NCBI GenBank assembly: GCA_016235225.1
Contig: JACRLS010000134.1
Coordinates: 1-11,054, forward strand
Origin: Nitrospirota bacterium
GTDB taxonomy: Bacteria; Nitrospirota; Nitrospiria; Nitrospirales; Nitrospiraceae
DNA length: 11,054 nucleotides
Direction of reading: 5' to 3'
Positions within the stretch are counted from its first letter, which is position 1. Each line of letters begins with the position of its first letter. The translations under genes were made by a program, and so were the position numbers. Below, in pieces: positions 5,843-11,054 of the stretch. Below the pieces are notes generated by a model, which was not told the origin of the DNA, did no database searches, and saw nothing but the letters and a program-made list of their open reading frames with translations.

Positions 5843-8431
5843 CTATCGGAATGAATTCAGGTAGTTCCGTAACGACGTGCCGTCCCGCTCTCTCAGGTTG
5901 ACGGCAATGCGAAGCTGTTCAAGATATTGCTCCAGCGTCTTGCCGCCCAGATCGATCTTGCGTGAAGCGAAGAAGTCGCGCACATCCCGCTCGAGCTCCG
6001 CGGTGGCCAGCCCGACAACCCCCCCGCACATCCGGCGCAGGCCGTTCTTGGGAAAGAGTCGATCCATCGTCTCCCAATGGGATTTCACGAACGCCCAGGC
6101 TCGCTCGCGTCCATGGACGTTCCCCAGAAGAGCGCTGACCACGAACGGCGCATCCTGCGTACGCATGTCGCCCGTGATGGTCCGCGCCAGCGTCCGCTCC
6201 AAGAGGGCCGGCCGGCGGAAGTCGGCCAGAGAGAACAGATAGCGCCGCTCTTCCTGGGGGGTCTTGGCCGATCTGAATCGTTCTGAAAATTGATCATATC
6301 GCGCGGTATCTCCGGTATGGGCCAGAATTGAAACCAGTGCCGGCATCAGATTCGGATCGACGGCCGACGAGTCTTTCAGGGACACCGCATAGAATTCAGC
6401 GGCAAGCTGTTGGGTCTCCCGATCATTCCCCAGTTTACCGAGCGCCCCCAGGAGCTCTCCCCGCAGTTGCTTGGTGAGCTCACTGTCGCCGGGCTGCGGA
6501 GACCAGCTTAAGTCTTTGACCAGCGGTCCTACACGATCGCGCACCAGGGCTTCCAGGGCCGGGCGGTCTTCTTCCACGATCAGCCGATTCAAGAGGCCGA
6601 AGGATTCCAGCAGGACGGTCCAGACATTCTTGTCTCGTTCGTGTTTGAACTGTGCCGTGAGGTCGAGATAGGCCGTCACCGGCAAGAGACCGGCCACGGT
6701 GGTCGCCCAGGCATCGTTGACAAGATTAAACCGCTCAATGGACGCGAGGCGATCAAGCCCGACGCCGATCAGCCGATCCAGCAACTCCGGTGCGTACCGG
6801 ACCCGATAGAACCCATGTCCGTCATCGTTGAGCACGACCTGCGTGACGTGGGCAGGAAGAGGCACGCGCGCCTCCCGGTCCTTCAACAAGATGCGTCGGC
6901 TCTCCACCGTGCCGCCTGTGTGGATTTTCAACGAGACGGGGATCTGCCAGGGCTGGGCATCGTCGGCCTCGGCACCGGACGGAGGGAGATACCTGAATCG
7001 CTGTTGCGTGAGAATCAATTCAGCAGGCCCATCGAGTCGGGCTGAGAGCAAGGGATACCCGGGCTGAAAGATCCACCCGTCCATCAACTCCGGCACCGCA
7101 GCCTGCGCCGCTTTCCCAAGTGACACCCAGAGGTCCTTCGTGTCGGCATTGCCGTAGGCATGCGACCGGAGATAGTCACGGACGCCATCCCGGAAAACCG
7201 TCGGGCTGAGATACTGTTCCAACATTCGCAGCACCGACGCGCCTTTCTCATAGGTCAGGACGTCGAACATGGCGTCGGCATCCTTCGGCGCGCGGACCGG
7301 ATATTCGATGGGACGCGTGCTCTGGAGCCCATCGACGGAGAGGGCCGCCGCCCGCGACACCCCGAAGGTTTCCCAGCGTCTCCACTCGGGCTTCCAGACA
7401 TCCACCGCCATCATCTCCATGAAGGTGGCGAACGCTTCATTGAGCCAGAGGCCGTTCCACCAGGACATGGTCACCAGATCGCCGAACCACATGTGGGCGT
7501 TCTCGTGAGCGACCACGTCGGCGACGCGCTCAAGCTCCGCGTGGGTGGCGCTCTCCTGATCCACCAAGAGGGCCGTTTCCCGGAACGTGATGGCCCCAAG
7601 GTTTTCCATAGCCCCAGAGGCGAAATCTGGAATGGCGAGCAGATCCAGCTTGTCGCCGGGATAGGGAATCCCGTAGTACTGTTCAAAGAACGTCAAGGAT
7701 GCCGCTGCAATGTCCTGCCCGAAGTGTGCCAGGTGTCCCTTCCCTGGCACGGCCCAGAGGCGGATGGGGGTCTTTCCGACGAAGACGGACTTCGTGGCCT
7801 CGATCTGCCCGACGACGAAGGCCACGAGATAGGTCGACATCTTGATCGTGTCCGCATAGCGGATCACTTTCTTGGCGCCCTCGATAGTTTCAGATAGCAC
7901 GGCGGTATTGGACACCGCCGTCAACGCCGGGTCGATGGCGAGGGTGGTTGCGAACACAGCCTTGAAGTCCGGCTCATCCCAGCAGGGGAAGGCTCGTCGC
8001 GCATCGGTGGCCTCAAACTGCGTCGCGGCCAGGCTGTGGGTAGCCCCCGCGGAGTCTTTGTAGGCACTTCGGTAAAACCCGCGCAACTTGTCATTGAGTT
8101 TCCCATTGAATATCAGACTCAGCTTCCACAGGCCTGCCTCAATGACCTTCGGAAAGATCAGGTGACAGCGCTCCAATGATTCTTCCATCTCGATGCGGCC
8201 GTCCTGCCGGCGCGTCCCTGCGTGTCCCACGCGCGCGGCCGTGATGTCCAGATCCACGGCATTGAGCACGATGTCCGACGTCGGCTGACGGACGTCCAGC
8301 GTAATCGCGAGGGAGCCCGTGAATGTGGCGCGGTCAAGATCCGGCTCCAATCGGAGGTCATAGCGCATCGGCAGCACATGCCGAGGCAGCCGGTGAGGAT
8401 CGAGCGCTCTCGATGGCATCCACTGGTCCAT
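5843..8431 (-). CDS. M1-family zinc aminopeptidase (aminopeptidase N-like)
   Basis: An intact 862-aa gluzincin that removes N-terminal residues from peptides, presumably during cytoplasmic peptide turnover, since no signal peptide is seen. Domains in order: N-terminal beta domain (about 10-210); catalytic thermolysin-like domain (about 215-460) with exopeptidase motif GAMEN (273-277), zinc site HENAH (His309, Glu310, His313) and third ligand Glu332 in WLNEAFATFME at the correct 18-residue spacing; catalytic Tyr394 in FDVLTYEKGASVL; and a helical ERAP1-like C-terminal domain (about 520-850). The length is normal for the PepN/ERAP1 group. The start at 8431 is supported by AAGGAG six bases upstream. 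The gene stands alone: a MITE-like element ends 12 bp before the start codon, and decayed gene remnants follow its stop. I leave the symbol blank because M1 subfamilies (PepN, PepD, tricorn-associated) cannot be separated by eye. Confidence 0.95.
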   Translation of the reverse strand: MDQWMPSRALDPHRLPRHVLPMRYDLRLEPDLDRATFTGSLAITLDVRQPTSDIVLNAVDLDITAARVGHAGTRRQDGRIEMEESLERCHLIFPKVIEAGLWKLSLIFNGKLNDKLRGFYRSAYKDSAGATHSLAATQFEATDARRAFPCWDEPDFKAVFATTLAIDPALTAVSNTAVLSETIEGAKKVIRYADTIKMSTYLVAFVVGQIEATKSVFVGKTPIRLWAVPGKGHLAHFGQDIAAASLTFFEQYYGIPYPGDKLDLLAIPDFASGAMENLGAITFRETALLVDQESATHAELERVADVVAHENAHMWFGDLVTMSWWNGLWLNEAFATFMEMMAVDVWKPEWRRWETFGVSRAAALSVDGLQSTRPIEYPVRAPKDADAMFDVLTYEKGASVLRMLEQYLSPTVFRDGVRDYLRSHAYGNADTKDLWVSLGKAAQAAVPELMDGWIFQPGYPLLSARLDGPAELILTQQRFRYLPPSGAEADDAQPWQIPVSLKIHTGGTVESRRILLKDREARVPLPAHVTQVVLNDDGHGFYRVRYAPELLDRLIGVGLDRLASIERFNLVNDAWATTVAGLLPVTAYLDLTAQFKHERDKNVWTVLLESFGLLNRLIVEEDRPALEALVRDRVGPLVKDLSWSPQPGDSELTKQLRGELLGALGKLGNDRETQQLAAEFYAVSLKDSSAVDPNLMPALVSILAHTGDTARYDQFSERFRSAKTPQEERRYLFSLADFRRPALLERTLARTITGDMRTQDAPFVVSALLGNVHGRERAWAFVKSHWETMDRLFPKNGLRRMCGGVVGLATAELERDVRDFFASRKIDLGGKTLEQYLEQLRIAVNLRERDGTSLRNYLNSFR

Positions 8432-8442
8432 ATCTTCTCCTT

Positions 8443-8461
8443 AGGAGCCTGTCTGACATTG
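8443..8461 (+). repeat. Left terminal inverted repeat
   Basis: This 19-bp arm pairs with 8692-8710 with one mismatch (T8454 opposite G8699). Its outer end abuts the TCTCCTT sequence that, on the minus strand, forms the aminopeptidase ribosome-binding site. Confidence 0.8.
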
Positions 8462-8494
8462 ACCTTTCTACTGCAAAATCCTCAATGTATTCAT

Positions 8495-8667
8495 CACCCG
8501 TTGCATCTGCGACCCATTGCAACAGGCATGCAATGGGTCCCCCGGCAACGGGTCCCCGATACACCTCCGGTTTTTCCGGGCCTGCGGCCTCGCATCTGGC
8601 CGGGTACCCACTGCCGGGGGACCCGTTGCGTTTGTCCTCATGCAACGGGTCGAACGTGCAATGGGTG
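8495..8667. repeat. Cluster of TGCAAYGGGT decamers (about eight copies, both orientations)
   Basis: The decamer TGCAAYGGGT occurs as: minus 8496-8505 (Y=C), minus 8512-8521 (Y=T), plus 8529-8538 (T), plus 8544-8553 (C, first base G), minus 8621-8630 (C, first base C), plus 8641-8650 (C), plus 8657-8666 (T). A weaker minus copy lies at 8606-8615. The orientations read minus-minus-plus-plus twice. This is what gives the mobile element its internal stems, and C/T differences between partner arms are mostly tolerated as G-T pairs. Confidence 0.75.
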
Positions 8668-8691
8668 TAACCTTCGCCTCGTCACGAACGG

Positions 8692-8710
8692 CAATGTCGG
8701 ACAGGCTCCT
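8692..8710 (-). repeat. Right terminal inverted repeat
   Basis: Partner of the 8443-8461 arm, 18 of 19 positions complementary. It ends 158 bp after the rpiA stop codon (in rpiA orientation), so the element does not interrupt that gene. Confidence 0.8.
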
Positions 8711-8868
8711 TGGGTCGTCCGGTGATCAGTGGTATGGGAGGAACAGTCGACGCCAGGCCGAATCGGGCCTCAAGAGGAAGCCTGAACAGAGTCGCCGCGT
8801 TGCGGAGAAGGGTCCCGAGCACCTGCCGCCGTTCAACACGAGGAGTCGGAGCCGGTCCTGCAGAGCAC

Positions 8869-9570
8869 TCATGACCTCGTGGCCGACTGGCTCTCGACGC
8901 CTTCCGGGGCGGCGACGAGCAAGAGATGAGTCCGCCCCACAAAGAGGCCGGTTTCAACAATGCCGGGGATCTGATTCAGTTGCGCTTCGAGATCTCGCGG
9001 GTTCGTGATCGCCGCGATGTGGACATCCACGATGTAGTGACCCGCTTCGGTATGGAAGATCTGGTCGTCACGCATGCGGAGCGTGGCTTTGCCCCCGGAC
9101 ACCTCCTCGATCTGTCTGGCCGTGCTCCCCCATCCAAAGGGAACGACCTCGATCGGCAGAGGAACGGTGTTGCCTAGAACCGGAACCTGTTTGGTATGGT
9201 CCACGACCACGATGAACTGTTTGGCCGAGGCAGCCACAATCTTTTCTTTCAGAAGCGCGCCGCCACCCCCCTTGATCAGATTCAACTGGGGATCGACCTG
9301 GTCCGCTCCATCAATGGCGACGTCGATCACCCATTCGTCCACGCTCTCGATCAGGGTGATGCCATGTCTCCTCGCGAGATCGGCCGTCTCTCGGGACGTC
9401 GGCACGCCGCGAATGCGCAGGCCCTTGCGGACTTGCTCCCCCAACGCGATGACCATGTGTTTGGCGGTTGACCCGGTTCCCAGCCCGACAACCATCCCGT
9501 CACGAACGTATTCGGCGGCCTTCAGAGCCGCCTGCCGCTTCAACTCGTCTAATGAGTCCACCTGGCTCAT
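8869..9570 (-). CDS. rpiA: Ribose-5-phosphate isomerase A
   Basis: Interconverts ribose 5-phosphate and ribulose 5-phosphate in the cytoplasm, in the non-oxidative pentose phosphate pathway. The 233-aa protein has the usual length for RpiA (219 in E. coli, with a few extra residues at each end). Motifs: substrate-binding GLGTGSTA (29-36), DGADQVD (87-93) with Asp87 and Asp90, and KGGGGALLKEK (100-110) with Lys100 and the catalytic base Glu109. These correspond to E. coli Asp81, Asp84, Lys94 and Glu103 with a constant offset of six. The C-terminal GIVETGLFVGRTHLLLVA segment is also typical. Its ATG overlaps the glucokinase stop as ATGA (9570-9567), pointing to translational coupling; only a weak ribosome-binding site is visible. 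It is the last gene of the pgl-glk-rpiA operon; no clear terminator follows. Confidence 0.97.
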   Translation of the reverse strand: MSQVDSLDELKRQAALKAAEYVRDGMVVGLGTGSTAKHMVIALGEQVRKGLRIRGVPTSRETADLARRHGITLIESVDEWVIDVAIDGADQVDPQLNLIKGGGGALLKEKIVAASAKQFIVVVDHTKQVPVLGNTVPLPIEVVPFGWGSTARQIEEVSGGKATLRMRDDQIFHTEAGHYIVDVHIAAITNPRDLEAQLNQIPGIVETGLFVGRTHLLLVAAPEGVESQSATRS

Positions 9571-10625
9571 GTCGTTGACGCCCTCAACTGTGCCGCGACG
9601 ACCGCCGCGCCCAGGAGCGCCGTCATCGGGTTCATAACCACGCGGACCGGGATGCCGCTCATCATGCGCTTGTACCGTCCTTTGGCCGTGAAGGCCCGCA
9701 TGAAGGTCCCGTCCTTGAGCTTCTCAAGAATCTTCGGGGCTATCCCACCGCCGACGTATACCGCGTCCAAGGCCAAGGCTTTGAGCGCCAGATTCCCGGC
9801 CTCTGCCCCATAGATGGAGGCAAACAAGTCCAGCGCCTGCACGCTGATCTCCGCCTGTTTCTTCAACCCGGCTTCCGCAATGATCGGCGCCGGATCGCCG
9901 ACGCGCAGCCGCTCGCCGAGCCAGGTGGGCTCATTCTTCTTCGTGTCTCGGAGGAACTCATAGATCGCATGCAGGCCGGAGCCGGATAAGACCCGTTCGT
10001 AGCTCACATGGAGGTAGGCCCCTCGCAGGTGACGCAGGAGCTCGATCTCGAGATCGCTGTTCGGACCGAAATCCGCATGTCCCCCTTCCGACGCTTGGGG
10101 CCGATACCGAGTCCCATCCCAATAAAGGATCGCTTCGCCGAGTCCCGTGCCCGCGGCGATCAGCGCGATGGCGCCCTTGGACGGGGGCGGGGTCCCGACG
10201 TTGAGCACTTCCACCTCGTCCTGGTTCAGTACCTCGAGGCCATGGGCCGTCGCTTCCAAATCGTTCAGCAGACGGACCCGTTCAATGCAGAACCGCTTGC
10301 CCAGCTCCGGCCCATCGACGATCCACGGGAGATTCGTCGTCCGGCATCGATTGTCGATGACCGGTCCCGCCACCCCGAAGCAAGCCGCCTGGATCGTCAC
10401 CTCCGAAGCTGAGATCTCATCGGGCTCGTCCGACGGGTCCTCCTCTTCGGCTCCTTCCAGCGGCGGGGTGACCGGCGGATTCAGGAACTCGTCGACAATC
10501 TCGTCGAGTGACTGATAATCCGCGCTGACAAAGGTCTGTGTGCGAGCCGGCTCCACCCGTTCTTTCGTCCAGTCGAACAGGCCGAGCACGGTTTTCGTGC
10601 CACCGATATCCCCGGCAAGAATCAT
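9567..10625 (-). CDS. glk: Glucokinase, E. coli Glk type, with an acidic insert
   Basis: Phosphorylates glucose with ATP to glucose 6-phosphate in the cytoplasm. The 352-aa protein belongs to the Glk family (Pfam Glucokinase), not the ROK group: the ATP-binding loop is DIGGTK (6-11), the catalytic Asp122 lies in LLNDLEATAHGL (119-130), the second phosphate loop is AAGTGLGEA (157-165), and the sugar-binding Glu180 and His183 lie in SEGGHADFG, with Glu210 in SYERVLSGSGL. Spacing follows E. coli Asp100, Glu157, His160 and Glu187 with an offset of 22-23. Most of that offset comes from an acidic, proline-bearing stretch at about 49-75 (GAEEEDPSDEPDE), absent from E. coli Glk. The start has GAGG upstream and lies 7 bp after the pgl stop; the stop overlaps the rpiA start. 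Together the operon feeds glucose into the pentose phosphate pathway. Confidence 0.95.
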   Translation of the reverse strand: MILAGDIGGTKTVLGLFDWTKERVEPARTQTFVSADYQSLDEIVDEFLNPPVTPPLEGAEEEDPSDEPDEISASEVTIQAACFGVAGPVIDNRCRTTNLPWIVDGPELGKRFCIERVRLLNDLEATAHGLEVLNQDEVEVLNVGTPPPSKGAIALIAAGTGLGEAILYWDGTRYRPQASEGGHADFGPNSDLEIELLRHLRGAYLHVSYERVLSGSGLHAIYEFLRDTKKNEPTWLGERLRVGDPAPIIAEAGLKKQAEISVQALDLFASIYGAEAGNLALKALALDAVYVGGGIAPKILEKLKDGTFMRAFTAKGRYKRMMSGIPVRVVMNPMTALLGAAVVAAQLRASTT

Positions 10626-10632
10626 GGTCTCG

Positions 10633-11054
10633 TCATTCCTCGTGAGAACTATCCATCCGTGTCAGCCTCTGTAGTGTGGCCGCGGCAGGTCGGTCTAAAA
10701 ACCATATCACGCGCCCGTCGATGGGCTGCACGAGCCGGGCAGGGTAGCGGGCCGGAGCCGCATCCGGCTCTTCGAGCACCGTTCGTACGGCCGACGCCTT
10801 CCCGCTTCCGGTTACAAGAAACAGAATGGTCCTGGCGTGGTTGATGACCGGCACGGTGATCGTAAGACGCTGCGCCACGCCCTTCGGCGCCTGATTCGTC
10901 ACCACGAGCCGTCGGCGTTCGTCCAGCGCGGGGGTATTCGGAAAGAGGGAAGCCATGTGCGCATCGTCGCCGAGCCCGAGGAGAAGCAAGTCGAATCGAG
11001 GGATGGCCGGCGCCGCCAGGGCGAATTCTTTCCTCATCAGATCCTCATAGTTCT
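10633..11054 (-). CDS. pgl: 6-phosphogluconolactonase (partial, N-terminus off the right edge)
   Basis: Hydrolyses 6-phosphogluconolactone to 6-phosphogluconate, the second step of the oxidative pentose phosphate pathway. The minus-strand frame is open to the window edge; the visible 139 residues are the C-terminal part of a protein usually 220-260 long. They start NYEDLMRKEF, then PRFDLLLLGLGDDAHMASLFPNTPAL, the SOL/DevB-type hallmark (normally G-x-G-x-DGHTASLFPGT), followed by VTGSGKASAVRTVL and PARLVQPIDGRVIWFLDRPAAATL, the conserved C-terminal block. The hallmark motif has Ala and Met in place of the common Gly and Thr but keeps Asp and His. The in-frame ATG at 11037 is internal, not the start. 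It is followed at 7 bp by glk, so the two are almost certainly co-transcribed. Confidence 0.93.
   Translation of the reverse strand, partial: NYEDLMRKEFALAAPAIPRFDLLLLGLGDDAHMASLFPNTPALDERRRLVVTNQAPKGVAQRLTITVPVINHARTILFLVTGSGKASAVRTVLEEPDAAPARYPARLVQPIDGRVIWFLDRPAAATLQRLTRMDSSHEE

Larger units (their letters stand above)
8443..8710. mobile_element. MITE-like element with 19-bp terminal inverted repeats
   Basis: The element is 268 bp long and bounded by inverted repeats AGGAGCCTGTCTGACATTG (8443-8461) and CAATGTCGGACAGGCTCCT (8692-8710), which pair at 18 of 19 positions; the one mismatch is a G-T wobble. No plausible transposase frame lies between them, so it would be a non-autonomous element mobilised in trans. 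The interior continues the pairing: 8495-8505 with 8657-8667, 8511-8521 with 8641-8651, and 8530-8547 with 8612-8629, around a central loop (about 8548-8611). A transcript could therefore fold into one long interrupted hairpin. No clear target-site duplication is visible. It occupies most of the 437-bp gap between the aminopeptidase and rpiA. The remaining 8711-8868 contains nothing I can recognise apart from a 5-bp hairpin. Confidence 0.7.

Noticed and set aside
7490..7510. HENAH in place of the more usual HELAH in the aminopeptidase zinc site
   Set aside because: Only the non-ligand middle residue differs. Both His and the Glu are kept, with Glu332 at the right spacing, so it is a normal active site.
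7160..7897. A 245-codon plus-strand frame antisense to the aminopeptidase
   Set aside because: It lies across the conserved GAMEN and HENAH region of the real gene and has no recognisable domain.
8755..8770. Hairpin AGGCC / GGCCT downstream of rpiA as a terminator
   Set aside because: Only a 5-bp stem and no T tract on the minus strand; not enough to call.
8682..8960. A 92-codon minus-strand open frame overlapping the rpiA end and running into the mobile element
   Set aside because: It overlaps rpiA in another frame, has no ribosome-binding site, ends inside the inverted repeat and shows no family motif. A shadow frame in GC-rich DNA.
1..11054. CRISPR arrays, tRNA or rRNA genes, toxin-antitoxin pairs, phage or defence genes
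   Set aside because: Looked for on both strands; no regularly spaced repeats, tRNA-like cloverleaf or diagnostic protein motifs were seen.

Overview
The window is about 60% GC by eye and entirely bacterial. Gene content and protein style fit a Nitrospira-like bacterium (phylum Nitrospirota). That placement is inference from recognised families; there is no rRNA or other strong taxonomic marker here.

Layout. (1) 1-506, minus: 5' part of a DedA-family membrane protein, running off the left edge. (2) 507-678: divergent control region with a perfect 12-bp palindrome, candidate promoters and a 5'-UTR hairpin. (3) 679-864, plus: a 61-residue secreted or membrane small protein with a strong ribosome-binding site, followed by a convincing rho-independent terminator (887-942). 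(4) 931-5275: the conserved tesA / ybbA-ybbP arrangement. A lipoprotein SGNH esterase (minus) is divergent from an ABC ATPase and a large ten-helix FtsX-type permease (both plus); the two sides share a short A+T-rich promoter region. (5) 5276-5842: gene graveyard with two truncated remnants on the minus strand, the C-terminal end of a PQQ-type sugar dehydrogenase and a frameshifted VOC/glyoxalase-like gene. (6) 5843-8431, minus: an intact M1 zinc aminopeptidase. (7) 8443-8710: a 268-bp MITE-like element with 19-bp terminal inverted repeats and a highly structured interior, ending 12 bp from the aminopeptidase start codon. (8) 8869-11054, minus: a compact operon pgl-glk-rpiA (6-phosphogluconolactonase, partial; glucokinase; ribose-5-phosphate isomerase A), with a 7-bp gap and then an ATGA overlap.

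How the genes work together. The right-hand operon serves glucose phosphorylation and the oxidative and non-oxidative pentose phosphate pathway; further pathway genes may lie beyond the right edge. TesA-YbbA-YbbP probably form an envelope machine in which a type VII (MacB/LolCDE-like) ABC transporter works with an extracytoplasmic esterase on hydrophobic molecules. The aminopeptidase is a cytoplasmic housekeeping peptidase.

The least ordinary part is the 8443-8710 element, which packs about eight copies of a TGCAAYGGGT decamer into an interrupted long hairpin. No defence system, CRISPR array, phage gene or tRNA was seen, and I found no convincing new multi-gene system.
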